Assembly (NCBI RefSeq): GCF_040545425.1
Contig: NZ_JBEPLW010000001.1
Strand: one strand, 5' to 3'
Source: Bhargavaea ullalensis
GTDB taxonomy: Bacteria > Bacillota > Bacilli > Bacillales_A > Planococcaceae
Length of the DNA stretch: 64,000 nt
The translations under genes were made by a program, and so were the position numbers. The notes below the pieces were generated by a model. It was given only the letters and a program-made list of their open reading frames with translations. It made no database searches and was not told the DNA's origin. Shown piece by piece: positions 52,264-60,816 of the stretch (position 1 is the stretch's first letter; each line of letters opens with the position of its first letter).

Positions 52264-52399
52264 TCGGATTCCTCCTTTGGGTGTCTCCTCTATGGATTGC
52301 CGTTCGGGGAGGGGAGTAAACGCGGGGGATGCGGTCGGGCGGGGGACAAGGTATACTGGAAGGACGAAAAAACTTTTGAACGGAAGAGGGGGAGAGCCG

Positions 52400-52498
52400 A
52401 TGATCTTCGGAATGGACAGCATCCCGGGGTGGTTTTACGTCATGGCGATCTGCGTCGTCCTCCTGTTCGTCTTCCTCGCCGAGTGGTGGACGAGATGA
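52400..52498 (+). CDS. Small membrane protein, 32 residues
   Basis: 32 residues with one membrane helix (about 10-28, FYVMAICVVLLFVFLAEWW). ATG 52400 follows GAGGGGGAGAG, and the stop overlaps the start of the pentapeptide-repeat gene (ATGA), arguing for a real, coupled gene. A TATACT -10-like element is at 52352. Function unknown. Confidence 0.6.
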   Translation: MIFGMDSIPGWFYVMAICVVLLFVFLAEWWTR

Positions 52499-53142
52499 CG
52501 GGGAAAATGATGAAGATCCAGCAGCCGAAAATCGGGAAGGCGCTGCCCGGTGCGGACTGGGAAGAAGCGTTCGATTTAGATGAAGGGACCGTCCATTCGG
52601 TGTGCATCGAAGGCGGAACGGCCTTCTCGGACGGCGGCAGGGTCCGCCTCGACGGCGCCGAATTCAGGAAAGTCGACTTCCGCGGATTCGAAGCGCCCGG
52701 CTCGGAAGTGCTCGACTCCGTGTTCGACGGCTGCGACCTGTCCAACGCCGACTTCTCGCGCTCCTCGCTGCACCGTTGCGTGTTCCGGCGGGTGAAGCTC
52801 ACCGGCGCCGTCTTCAGCGAATCGTCGCTGCGCGACGTCCGATTCGAACACTGCGCCGGCCGGTACGCCAGCTTTAATTTCTCCAAGATCGAGCGCGTGA
52901 GGTTCGACGACAACGAACTCGCCTCCGCCGATTTCGTCGGCTGCGAACTCAAAGGCGTGGAATTCGGAAAGAACCAGCTCGACGACGCCAGCTTCCTCGA
53001 CACCGACCTTGCCGGCATCGACCTTACCCGGGCCGAATACGCCAACCTCACCGTCAGCCCCCAGCTCCTTGCCGGCTGCCGCGTGACCCGCGACCAGGCC
53101 GTCGGATTCGCGAGAACGTTCGGACTGGAGATTGAAGAGTGA
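52495..53142 (+). CDS. Pentapeptide-repeat protein
   Basis: 215 residues with tandem A(D/N)LXX-like pentapeptides from about residue 50 to 185 (SNADFSRSSLHRCVFRRVKL, ADFVGCELKGVEF, ASFLDTDLAGIDL). These fold into a right-handed beta-helix; QnrB/MfpA relatives mimic DNA and protect gyrase, but most members are uncharacterised. ATG 52495 overlaps the stop of the small membrane gene; ATG 52510 is an alternative. Arrays F and A3 follow. Confidence 0.85.
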   Translation: MTGKMMKIQQPKIGKALPGADWEEAFDLDEGTVHSVCIEGGTAFSDGGRVRLDGAEFRKVDFRGFEAPGSEVLDSVFDGCDLSNADFSRSSLHRCVFRRVKLTGAVFSESSLRDVRFEHCAGRYASFNFSKIERVRFDDNELASADFVGCELKGVEFGKNQLDDASFLDTDLAGIDLTRAEYANLTVSPQLLAGCRVTRDQAVGFARTFGLEIEE

Positions 53143-53157
53143 GGCCGAATAAGGATT

Positions 53158-53265
53158 GCGTCTCACTCGGGAGCCGTGGCGTCTCACTCGCGCGGCATTG
53201 CGTCTCACTCAGGAGCCTTAGCGACACACTCGGACCTGATAGCGTCTCACTCGCGGAAAACCGAG
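53158..53265. repeat. Intergenic 21-bp-period array F (GCGTCTCACTCG core)
   Basis: Five units start at 53158, 53179, 53200, 53221 and 53242, exactly 21 bp apart. Its complement, CGAGTGAGACGC, resembles the core of array C. It runs into array A3 with a 24-bp last unit. Confidence 0.9.
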
Positions 53266-53474
53266 GATAAAGATAACGCTTTGCCTGATAAAGATAACGC
53301 TCCACCGGATATAGATAACGTTTCTCTCAGTAAAGATAACGCTCTATCAGGGAGCCGCGTTCGAGCGGATAAAAGCAACGCTTGGGCGGATAATGATAAC
53401 GCTTTGCCCAATAAAGATAACGCTCCACCGGATAAAGATAACGTTTCTCCCGATAAAGATCACGTTCCCGCACA
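53266..53474. repeat. Intergenic 21-bp-period array A3 (GATAAAGATAACGC core)
   Basis: Nine units at 53266, 53287, 53308, 53329, 53368, 53389, 53410, 53431 and 53452, all 21 bp apart except for an unrelated 18-bp piece at 53350-53367. Core GATAAAGATAACGC with a few variants; some spacers equal those of A1 and A2. Together with F it fills the 363 bp before the next gene. Confidence 0.92.
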
Positions 53475-53506
53475 TGCAATCAGAACAGGAAAAGGAAGGT
53501 GCACGC

Positions 53507-53974
53507 ATGCTCAGTTTTGCAGAAAAAGAGGCCATCATTGGAAAGTTTCCGGAGCTCACCCGCAAGGAAGTGTCGATGGGCCGTGTGAACTACCACTTCG
53601 ACGAGTCGCTCCATGAGAAGAAGATCGTTGTCCGACACCTCCACGAAAACGGCAACGGCTTCGTGTACGTCGGCAAGCTGCCGGAGTACGAAGCCGACAA
53701 AAAAGGCTTCATTAACATCCGCGATTTCTCCGCCGAAGAACTTGAGCAGGTGATTGCCGATGCGATCGCTTACCTCTCGACCGACCCGGCAGGCGAGCCG
53801 GTGAATGAACAATGGAAAAACCGTGAAGGCACCGTGCTTCACCTGAAAGAGGAAAACGGCTACTTCAATCTGTATTACGGCGACAACTTGGAAGAGGGCT
53901 TCGGCTCGGCCAAGGAAGCGCATGTCTATCTGCTGGACGAAGGCTTCCGTCCGCATGGAGGCTCAAAGAACTGA
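53507..53974 (+). CDS. Conserved hypothetical protein
   Basis: 155 residues, soluble and acidic. The middle has GNGFVYVGKLPEYEADKKGFINIRDFS and the end has EAHVYLLDEGFRPHGG. No catalytic motif recognised. ATG 53507 follows AAAAGGAAGG; upstream frame positions are array sequence. The stop overlaps the start of the 33-residue gene. Confidence 0.75.
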   Translation: MLSFAEKEAIIGKFPELTRKEVSMGRVNYHFDESLHEKKIVVRHLHENGNGFVYVGKLPEYEADKKGFINIRDFSAEELEQVIADAIAYLSTDPAGEPVNEQWKNREGTVLHLKEENGYFNLYYGDNLEEGFGSAKEAHVYLLDEGFRPHGGSKN

Positions 53975-54075
53975 TGGACGGCAAGAAATTCCTGCTCGTC
54001 TTCATGACAATCTTCATTCTCGTCATCATCGGTGTCCTGCTTTCGTTCTGGGTGTTCTACAAGGTGGATCAATAA
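53974..54075 (+). CDS. Small membrane protein, 33 residues
   Basis: 33 residues; one membrane helix (about 6-28) rich in Ile/Val/Phe, short charged ends. ATG 53974 overlaps the TGA of the preceding gene (TGATG), a typical coupled start, and a strong terminator follows at once. Function unknown. Confidence 0.62.
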   Translation: MDGKKFLLVFMTIFILVIIGVLLSFWVFYKVDQ

Positions 54076-54081
54076 CTGGCA

Positions 54082-54114
54082 CAGCCGCCCCGGGAAGGAG
54101 GGGCGGCTGCTTTT
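54082..54114 (+). terminator. Terminator
   Basis: CAGCCGCCCC (54082-54091) pairs perfectly with GGGGCGGCTG (54100-54109), followed by CTTTT. Confidence 0.92.
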
Positions 54115-54132
54115 GGGTCGGGGGGAAAAGAA

Positions 54133-55530
54133 ATGCGTCTACAAGAAATCCTCGGATTGGTGAGAGATAATTTTTACTTGGCGCTGTTTGCGGTCTCAGC
54201 AATCGCCGTCCTCTTTGCGCTGCTTTACTTGATCGGCCGCAAGACGTTTCTTAAAGGATGGAGCCCCCTGTCACTGGGACGGCTGTTCGTGCTCGCCGCA
54301 TTCACCGGCTACCTGATCATGGTGGCGGGCGTCACCCTATTCAACAGGGGGCCGGGCTATCAAGCCGGCGTCGACTTGTCTCTGTTCTCGACTTACCGTG
54401 AGGCGTGGCATCTCTTCAGCGTCCGGCACTGGCAATTCATTTACCTGAACATCCTCATGCTCGTCCCGTTCGGCGCCCTGCTGCCGCTGCTTCATCCGCG
54501 GTTCAGAAAAGCGGCGTGGACGATCGGGCTGGCGGCCTTGCTCACGCTGTCGATCGAGACCATCCAGCTGATCACCGGCTACGGCAACTTTGTGGCCGAC
54601 GACCTGTTCAATAATCTCCTCGGCGCGATCATCGGCTACGGTCTCACGATGGGCTTCATCCGTCTGAAGGAAAAAGGAGTCAAGCGGGCGCTGATTTTCT
54701 TTTCGCCGCTGCTGACCGTGGTGGTTCTGTCCGCCGGCCTGTTCGGCTATTATGAAATGAAGGAACTTGGGAATCTGTCCATCGTCCCCGCGCACCGGGC
54801 GGATTTGAAACAGGCCGCGGTCTCGGCGGACGTTGATATGAATAAAACCGGCGGGACAGCCCCGGTCTACAGTGCACCCGTCCTTACAAAGAAAACGGCC
54901 GATGAGTTCGCCCGTGACTTTTTCAAGCGTCTTGGCAAAAATCCGGCCGAAATCGAAGACCTTTCCTACCCCGAGGAAGGCCTGTATAGGGTGCAGGGGG
55001 AGCCGGCCTACCAGCTGTCGGTCCGGTTTCGCGACGGCAACTTCAGCCTGACGGACTTTTCGCAGCTGGATGACGGCATGGAGCCGATGGATACGGATGA
55101 AGAAACAGTAAGGGAGAGCCTGTCACAGTTCGGAGTCGAGATTCCCCGGGACGCCGAATTTCGGCAGACCGGTCCGGGAACGTACGAATGGGCAGTGAAT
55201 CAGCAGGAACGCGGAGACCGGATGACGGATGGCACGCTGGCCGCCGTGTATTACAATGACGGCACGGTGAAGGAACTCGACAACCGACTCATCACCTATA
55301 GGAAGGTGAAGGAGGTCGGGCTGAAAAGTGAACACTCCGCTTATCAAGAGCTTCTGAAGGGGAAGTTCCTGACGCTTCCGGGGAACCAAAAGATCGGCAC
55401 GCTCCAGGTCCACGACGTCAAACTGACTTATTCACTCGACTCCAAAGGCTACTACCAGCCGGTCTATGCCTTCCGCTGCACGCTCGACGGGGAAGACACG
55501 ACGCTGTTGATTCCGGCGATGGCCCAATAA
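54133..55530 (+). CDS. VanZ-domain membrane protein with large extracellular C-terminus
   Basis: 465 residues. The N-terminal half (about 20-220) is a VanZ-like membrane domain with LNILMLVPFGALLPLL and SIETIQLITGYGNFVADDLFNNLLGAIIGYG. The C-terminal 240 residues are polar and look like tandem YcdB/PepSY-like modules, a part not usual for VanZ. VanZ itself gives low-level teicoplanin resistance; the role here is unknown. ATG 54133 follows GGGGGGAAAAG. Confidence 0.8.
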   Translation: MRLQEILGLVRDNFYLALFAVSAIAVLFALLYLIGRKTFLKGWSPLSLGRLFVLAAFTGYLIMVAGVTLFNRGPGYQAGVDLSLFSTYREAWHLFSVRHWQFIYLNILMLVPFGALLPLLHPRFRKAAWTIGLAALLTLSIETIQLITGYGNFVADDLFNNLLGAIIGYGLTMGFIRLKEKGVKRALIFFSPLLTVVVLSAGLFGYYEMKELGNLSIVPAHRADLKQAAVSADVDMNKTGGTAPVYSAPVLTKKTADEFARDFFKRLGKNPAEIEDLSYPEEGLYRVQGEPAYQLSVRFRDGNFSLTDFSQLDDGMEPMDTDEETVRESLSQFGVEIPRDAEFRQTGPGTYEWAVNQQERGDRMTDGTLAAVYYNDGTVKELDNRLITYRKVKEVGLKSEHSAYQELLKGKFLTLPGNQKIGTLQVHDVKLTYSLDSKGYYQPVYAFRCTLDGEDTTLLIPAMAQ

Positions 55531-55576
55531 AAAGACTTCGCGTGGGACAATTCTAGTCCGGCATGCGAAGTCTTTT
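55530..55576. terminator. Bidirectional terminator
   Basis: AAAAGACTTCGC pairs perfectly with GCGAAGTCTTTT, between the VanZ gene and the convergent deaminase gene. Confidence 0.9.
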
Positions 55577-55583
55577 ACTAATT

Positions 55584-56069
55584 TCAGTTCCCCGTGTGAA
55601 GCCGGCGGTGCAGCTCGCGCACTTCTTCAGCAATCTCCGGAACAGGACCGTCCACCTCGGTGTCGCGGATCACTTCCAGGATCGGAAGGCTGCGAACGCG
55701 GGACTGCGACGGATCCATTCCCATTTCACCGAGCCACTGCGACAGCTGTTCCGACGAACTGGCGTAGACGATCCGCCCGAGGCCGACCCAGCCGTGGGCG
55801 GCCGCGCACATCGGGCAATGCTCTCCGGACGTATAGACCGTCGCCGCTTTTCTTTCCTCCGGTGTCAGATTCCCGGCCGCCCAGCGCGCCAGGGCAAATT
55901 CGGGATGCTGCGTGTGATCCCCGCCCGCCACATGATTGTGGTCCTCCATGAGCACCTCGCCGTCGGCTGAAACGAGAATGGAACCGAACGGCTCATCGCC
56001 TTTCTCCAAAGCTTCTGCTGCCAGCTCCACGCATCGACGCAGATGTTTCAGGTCTGTTTCGTTGATCAT
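55584..56069 (-). CDS. Nucleoside/guanine deaminase-like zinc enzyme
   Basis: 161 residues, cytidine-deaminase fold. The zinc motifs are HPEFALARWA (usually HAE) and EHCPMCAAAH (PCxxC with a shifted histidine-rich start). Length and layout resemble GuaD and TadA-like free-base deaminases. ATG 56069 follows GGAGG. Guanine or cytosine derivatives are likely substrates; a link to the xanthine dehydrogenase genes 30 kb away is only thematic. Confidence 0.88.
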   Translation of the reverse strand: MINETDLKHLRRCVELAAEALEKGDEPFGSILVSADGEVLMEDHNHVAGGDHTQHPEFALARWAAGNLTPEERKAATVYTSGEHCPMCAAAHGWVGLGRIVYASSSEQLSQWLGEMGMDPSQSRVRSLPILEVIRDTEVDGPVPEIAEEVRELHRRLHTGN

Positions 56070-56110
56070 CTGGATCCTCCTTCGATTTTCCTATTGGTTA
56101 AAAACGCTCG

Positions 56111-56704
56111 TTAAAACAAATCAAATATTAGATCAGCAATATATGTTTCCAGGAATGCCGCCACAATAATGAGCGGTAAAACAAGAACAACGAAAGATTT
56201 TGCCGTGTCTAATATACTTTCGAACAGAGGCACTTCCGTCTTCTCTCTCTTAAATATAGTTTTGATTTGCATCCGCATATTCTGGTTTAAACTGTACAAC
56301 ACTGCAGCGAATAAACAATAAGCAAAAACCTCAAATAGGTAATGAGGAAGCGTAGCGAAAATGAGTCCATAACCCTCTTCGATATGCAGCGCAACGCCAA
56401 ATAGGATACCGGGAAGAGCAACTGTTGAGATTAAATTCAAGAGAAATAGAAAAGGTATTGGTATCAAAGCCAACACAAACATTTGCAGCGGCACGATAAA
56501 ACCGTTATTGAAAATAAAGGCCCAGACTTTCCCCATTCCAGACGATTCGCTTATTTGCTTGGATACCCCACTTCCGATTCCGGCAGTTACTTCGTTAATG
56601 TTTGGGTTAATTACATAAGTGATCACCATCATCACGACTGAGATTGTAATGGATAGAAACAAAAAATTAATAGATCTTTTTATTACGCTTTTTTCTAGCG
56701 GCAT
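56111..56704 (-). CDS. SpoIIM-like membrane protein
   Basis: 197 residues with about five membrane helices, similar in layout to stage II sporulation protein M family members (KRSINFLFLSITISVVMMVI start; LLNLISTVALPGILFGVALHIEEGYGLIFATLPHYLFEVFAY core). Base composition is clearly more AT-rich than the neighbours, suggesting separate origin. It lies 12 bp below the MOSC gene in the same direction. The role is unknown; SpoIIM itself acts in engulfment. Confidence 0.75.
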   Translation of the reverse strand: MPLEKSVIKRSINFLFLSITISVVMMVITYVINPNINEVTAGIGSGVSKQISESSGMGKVWAFIFNNGFIVPLQMFVLALIPIPFLFLLNLISTVALPGILFGVALHIEEGYGLIFATLPHYLFEVFAYCLFAAVLYSLNQNMRMQIKTIFKREKTEVPLFESILDTAKSFVVLVLPLIIVAAFLETYIADLIFDLF

Positions 56705-56716
56705 ACTGTAACCACC

Positions 56717-57427
56717 TCACTCCTGATTCGGCCCATACACCCGCTTTTCTACCGAGGATTCATGCCCTTGGAGGCGTTTCACCAGTGTGTGTTTCCAGTT
56801 TGCGGCGAGGAGGTCGCAGGAGGCGAGAGCGGCGGTGCGTTCCCGGTCTTCTTTGTCCCGGTACATGACGTCATTGCATTCGGCAATCGTCCACCGGGGA
56901 TACGGGCGTTCGATCAGTTCCAGATGGAGGCCCGATTGGATGGAGCCTTCCTCCAACACGCGGAAGTACCAGCCGGTCAGTCCGGTATTCTGGATCCTCA
57001 GCGAGAAGTCGAGGACTCGGAACCGTCTCGCCGGCTTCCAGCAAGGCCTTCTCGGCTGGGAAACCTGAATCAGCGCATTGCCGAGCCGGTAGGTGTCACC
57101 GATGCAGACGGTGGTTTCGTCCATGTCGGTGACGGACAGGTTTTCGCCCATGGCACCTGCGCCGATGGAGTCGAGCTCCAGGTCTTCTTTCCAGTGGTCG
57201 TAATGCCGGAGCGGGTAGCAGAACAGTGCCTTTTCCGGCCCGCCGTGGTTTTTCGTGTCGGCCACCTGGTCACCGGACAATCCGGTTTTGGTGAGTGTAA
57301 GCGGAAGTTCCTTCTCCGTCTTGAAAATCGCGCTTTCCCATTTCCTGTCCATCGGGCGCTTGGCGTCCGGGTCGCCCATCGTCTTCACTTTTCCTGTAAA
57401 TGTTTTGTAGACAAACGGTTGATTCAT
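56717..57427 (-). CDS. MOSC-domain protein (YiiM/YflK-like)
   Basis: 236 residues. MOSC domains bind molybdenum or sulfur-carrying substrates and act in reductions of N-hydroxylated compounds. The domain runs from GLSGDQVADTKNHGGPEKALFCYP to a conserved cysteine in RRPCWKPARRF. ATG 57427 is chosen for spacing to AGGTG; the adjacent ATG 57430 is possible, and the extension to 57490 is not supported. Divergent from the EamA gene. Confidence 0.9.
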   Translation of the reverse strand: MNQPFVYKTFTGKVKTMGDPDAKRPMDRKWESAIFKTEKELPLTLTKTGLSGDQVADTKNHGGPEKALFCYPLRHYDHWKEDLELDSIGAGAMGENLSVTDMDETTVCIGDTYRLGNALIQVSQPRRPCWKPARRFRVLDFSLRIQNTGLTGWYFRVLEEGSIQSGLHLELIERPYPRWTIAECNDVMYRDKEDRERTAALASCDLLAANWKHTLVKRLQGHESSVEKRVYGPNQE

Positions 57428-57543
57428 CATTGCACCTGCCAAATCCATCATATTTTCAGCGTCCGGCGGGCATCCATGTCTTCCGGACAACCATTCTTTC
57501 CGTTAATATAATAGTAACAGATAAATCAGACGGGGAAATGCCT

Positions 57544-58482
57544 ATGAAACCAAAAAACAGAACGGCGGGCCTGTTGCTCGTCATGTCGGGGGCCATCTTC
57601 TGGGGCGTCGGCGGGACCGTTTCCCAGAAACTGTTCCAGCAATACGGCATCGGGGTGAACTGGCTCGTGTCGACCCGGCTGCTCATCGCCGGCATCCTTC
57701 TGCTCGCCGTCCAGTTCCTCTGGAAGGATCGTGCGCAAATCCTGGACGTCTGGCGGAACAAGACGACCGCTTTCCGCCTCGTCCTGTTCGGTCTGCTCGG
57801 CATGCTGGCGGTCCAGTATACATACATGGCGTCCATCGACCACGGCAATGCGGCGGTCGCGACGCTCCTGCAATACTTGGCGCCGGTTATGATCATCGTC
57901 TATACCGTTTTGCGGAAACAGGCGGTTCTGAGCGGCCGGGACATCGGGACGGTCATCTTGGCACTCGGCGGCTGTTTCCTCCTGCTGACGAACGGTTCGC
58001 TCGCCGGGCTGTCCGTCCCGATGCCGGCTGTCATCTGGGGCATCCTGTCGGGCGTAGCGCTCGCGTTTTATACACTTTATGCCGTCCCGCTTCTGGCCCG
58101 GTTTGATTCCCTCGTTATCGTCGGCTGGGCGATGACGATCGGCGGGGCGGCGCTGAGCTTCATTCATCCGCCGTGGAAAGTAGATCTGGAAGGGCTGCCG
58201 CCTGAAGCATATGGCTACCTGATCTTCGTTATCCTCTTCGGGACGATGCTGGCCTTCTGGTTTTACATCGAAAGCCTCCAGAGCCTGGCACCGAAAGAAA
58301 CGAGTCTCCTCGGCAGCCTGGAGCCGCTTGCCGCCGTGCTCACGACGGTGTTCTGGCTCGGGGAACCATTCGGCTTCTTCCAATGGCTCGGGACGGGCTG
58401 CCTCATCGGCATGATCCTGATGCTGGCACTGACCAAAAGTCGGAGGGAGCCTGCCGAGGCGAAGCAGGAAGTGGATTTCTAA
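57544..58482 (+). CDS. EamA/DMT-family transporter
   Basis: 312 residues with ten predicted helices in two EamA repeats (GLLLVMSGAIFWGVGGTVSQKLF; VIWGILSGVALAFYTLYAV). Probably a metabolite exporter. ATG 57544 has GGGG at 9 bp; ATG 57538 is an alternative. A TATAAT at 57507 may be its -10. Confidence 0.88.
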   Translation: MKPKNRTAGLLLVMSGAIFWGVGGTVSQKLFQQYGIGVNWLVSTRLLIAGILLLAVQFLWKDRAQILDVWRNKTTAFRLVLFGLLGMLAVQYTYMASIDHGNAAVATLLQYLAPVMIIVYTVLRKQAVLSGRDIGTVILALGGCFLLLTNGSLAGLSVPMPAVIWGILSGVALAFYTLYAVPLLARFDSLVIVGWAMTIGGAALSFIHPPWKVDLEGLPPEAYGYLIFVILFGTMLAFWFYIESLQSLAPKETSLLGSLEPLAAVLTTVFWLGEPFGFFQWLGTGCLIGMILMLALTKSRREPAEAKQEVDF

Positions 58483-58534
58483 CGTGTTTATCCGGGGCGG
58501 GAGAAAGGTAAAAGGGGATAAAGGGGAGGATTCC

Positions 58535-58633
58535 ATGAGGGAGACGAAAAAGCGCAACCGGCTGTTGTTGCTGTTTGCATCCGGAATGGCGGTCGGGATG
58601 TTTGTATTGCCAAAAATGATCGGTTTCTTCTGA
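58535..58633 (+). CDS. Small membrane protein, 32 residues
   Basis: 32 residues; a basic N-terminus (RETKKRNR) and one hydrophobic helix ending GFF. ATG 58535 follows AAGGGGAGG. A terminator lies 10 bp after the stop, supporting a real short transcript. Confidence 0.55.
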   Translation: MRETKKRNRLLLLFASGMAVGMFVLPKMIGFF

Positions 58634-58642
58634 TAGGAACAG

Positions 58643-58670
58643 GCGGCTGCTCCGAAATGGGAGCAGCCGC
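58643..58670 (+). terminator. Terminator
   Basis: GCGGCTGCTCC (58643-58653) pairs perfectly with GGAGCAGCCGC (58660-58670), followed by GTTTC. Confidence 0.85.
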
Positions 58671-58671
58671 G

Positions 58672-58768
58672 TTTCAATATTCTTTTCGTAATATCCTCGT
58701 AATGCCACTTTACCCTTTATCATTACTGTTAGATAAACTAATGCGAAAATAAACATTAAGTTCTTCAT
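58672..58768 (-). pseudogene. Possible remnant of a small AT-rich gene
   Basis: On the minus strand ATG 58768, behind GGAGGCGAGAG, opens a frame starting MKNLMFIFALVYLTV. After about 30 codons it enters the terminator and then runs antisense to other genes up to 58403. The initial segment looks like a membrane helix, so this may be the 5' end of a lost gene. Confidence 0.3.
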
Positions 58769-58847
58769 AGATCTCTCGCCTCCATTTTAACTATTGTATG
58801 GTGCTTTAACTAATCAGGAAAAGGGAGTCGAGGGAGAGGTGTTTTTA

Positions 58848-59072
58848 TTGAGGAAAAGTAGCGTGTTTTGGTTGGTTATGTTGGCAATCATCGTTGCGGG
58901 AGTATCTTTCTTAGTAGCTAATAATGAAAGTTCCGTAAATGAGCCTTCCAAAGAAAGTATAGCCGAAAAAGTATCACATTCATCGGACCCGGTGGGGAGT
59001 TTATATGGCCTTGGGAATGAGCAAAAAACAAGCGCAGAAGAGAAGAATGAGATTCAGTGCCGCCGGGCAAAA
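58848..59072 (+). pseudogene. Truncated gene for a membrane-anchored protein, 5' fragment
   Basis: TTG 58848 behind GGGAGAGG starts MRKSSVFWLVMLAIIVAGV, a signal-anchor, followed by a Ser/Glu/Asn-rich extracellular stretch. Near 59060 the coding character stops and the frame continues as antisense of the MFS gene, ending at 59201. AT-rich. Probably a 5' fragment cut off when the MFS gene arrived. Confidence 0.4.
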
Positions 59073-59074
59073 AC

Positions 59075-60295
59075 TCAGTTAAGTTCCCTCACTCTCCTAT
59101 TCGACAACCCGAGAAGGGAGGCGGCGAAAATGACAAGGCCGGCAAGGCTCATGGACCAGGAGACCCCCATCTTCTCGAGCAGGAAGCCGAATAGAGCATA
59201 GCTGAGGGGCAGAAGCGCAAGGCCGCCGAACATTTCAAAACTGACGACGCGGCCAAGCAGCTTCTCATCGATCAATTCCTGGGTGACGCTATCCCAAATG
59301 ATGATAAACGCTGTGAGACAGAAACCGATTCCACTGAGTAGCAGGAGGGTCAGCCAAAGAGCGGGCTTTAATGACAGGCACAGGACAAATACGCCGGATA
59401 GCCCGATAAACAAGTAGTAAAGCAGCCCTCTGTTTGATAGTTTGTTGATCTTTCCGATCACGACTGCACAGACCAAGGCTCCGATGGCCATCGAACTTAG
59501 AAATAGTCCATATGTCCGGACACCTTCGAAAGCGGATGCTGCATATACCGGCAGGATGATCACATCGAATGCCGCGATTCCGACATTCGATACGGAACCG
59601 ATCAAAATGCTAGCCCCGAGCCACCCCCTCTTCCTGACGGTTCTCCATCCTTCCATAAAGTCATCAAGAAAATTATCGCTGCGGCCGTTTTCCTCCTCAT
59701 CGGGGACAACGGTCCGAACCGCCACGAGAGTAACCAACAATGCGGACAGAAGGAATGTCACCGCGTTGATCGCATAAGCCACATACAAACCGATGCTTGC
59801 GGCCAAAAACCCACCTATTGCAGGACCAATCATTTCATTTACTTGCTGGGAAATCGATCTTAATGAATTGGCCGAAATGAGCTGGGTCTTCTCAACAATC
59901 AACGGAGTGATGCCTCTCACTGCAGGTCTATAAAATGTGCCGATCAAACCGATGATGCCTGTCAGTAAGTAAACATGGATTAACCGGAGTTCCTCAACGA
60001 CCAGCAGGATGGCGACGCTGAATACCAGCAAGCTTCTGATCAAGTCCGCGATCATCATGATCCTTTTCTTGGGCCATCGATCAACGAATACGCCGCTGGC
60101 CAGGAGAAAAACAAGTTGAGGAATGATGAAAATGGATTGCGCCAAACTAAGTTCCACTGCTCCTACGCCGGCATGGAAGACCAGGAAGGGCAGGCAGGTC
60201 GTATAAACAGCAAGACCGAACATCGAAATGCTTTGACCCGTCCAAAGAAAAAGAAAAGAGCGATTAGAGAGAAGGGAAGCATCCCCCTTTTCCAT
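59075..60295 (-). CDS. MFS transporter, macrolide-efflux type
   Basis: 406 residues with twelve predicted helices. The start (NRSFLFLWTGQSISMFGLAVYTTCLPFLVF) and the loop GVFVDRWPKKRIMMIADLIRS fit the MefA/TetV-like MFS_3 group, which exports drugs or siderophores. ATG 60295 follows GGAGG at long spacing (AGGAGGTTGAATAA). Less GC-rich than most of the window and flanked by gene fragments, so horizontal transfer is likely. No resistance is demonstrated. Confidence 0.85.
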   Translation of the reverse strand: MEKGDASLLSNRSFLFLWTGQSISMFGLAVYTTCLPFLVFHAGVGAVELSLAQSIFIIPQLVFLLASGVFVDRWPKKRIMMIADLIRSLLVFSVAILLVVEELRLIHVYLLTGIIGLIGTFYRPAVRGITPLIVEKTQLISANSLRSISQQVNEMIGPAIGGFLAASIGLYVAYAINAVTFLLSALLVTLVAVRTVVPDEEENGRSDNFLDDFMEGWRTVRKRGWLGASILIGSVSNVGIAAFDVIILPVYAASAFEGVRTYGLFLSSMAIGALVCAVVIGKINKLSNRGLLYYLFIGLSGVFVLCLSLKPALWLTLLLLSGIGFCLTAFIIIWDSVTQELIDEKLLGRVVSFEMFGGLALLPLSYALFGFLLEKMGVSWSMSLAGLVIFAASLLGLSNRRVRELN

Positions 60296-60415
60296 TTATT
60301 CAACCTCCTGTTACGACGAAACGAGGGCGCGGGAAGTGTCCTCGTGTTTTGATTAAATAGATTTGTTAACACTTTTCAGAAGGAGAAAAGGCTAGACGCC
60401 CCAAACTCTGGGGGC

Positions 60416-60670
60416 CTATTGTTTAGACTTCTCTTCCTTTTTCCATTTGGTGTACATATAGACCACATCACCAACCACAATAAAAGTAGCTACAAGCGGC
60501 AACCACACTTTAATATAGACATTGTCGAAATCACGATTGCCTTCCACCCCTGTTGCAACTGAGATAACCCAGTACAAAAACGCAAGGGAGAAAGCACCGC
60601 CCCAAATAGAACGAATAAACTTGTCTTTGGTATCCAGGTCTCGGTACCGGATTTTGAAATCCCCCTTCAC
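60416..60670 (-). CDS. Small membrane protein, 84 residues
   Basis: 84 residues with two helices (about 22-41 and 52-72) between charged ends. AT-rich. ATG 60670 follows GGAGGTGG. No family recognised. Together with the MFS gene it belongs to the AT-rich patch. Confidence 0.65.
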   Translation of the reverse strand: MKGDFKIRYRDLDTKDKFIRSIWGGAFSLAFLYWVISVATGVEGNRDFDNVYIKVWLPLVATFIVVGDVVYMYTKWKKEEKSKQ

Positions 60671-60744
60671 ACCACCACCTCCACAATTATTTTACCATAT
60701 TTTCAGAAAACTCCAACGAGGTGCGAATCATCTTATGCCGTTCA

Positions 60745-60783
60745 AAACAGCCTCCAAAACCAGTGCTGGTTCGGAGGCTGTTT
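60745..60783. terminator. Terminator of the MMPL gene
   Basis: AAACAGCCTCC (60745-60755) pairs perfectly with GGAGGCTGTTT (60773-60783), lying between two leftward genes. Confidence 0.88.
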
Positions 60784-60816
60784 GTGTGTCTGAATCTTCT
60801 TCATGTCATTTTCTTC

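Noticed and set aside
53176..53616. Array-encoded heptad protein (DKDNALP repeats)
   Set aside because: The frame is open because the period is a multiple of three. There is no start signal, and the same arrays occur in either orientation to genes.
59075..60295. Calling the MFS gene a resistance determinant
   Set aside because: The family includes many exporters with other substrates; sequence alone does not show drug resistance.
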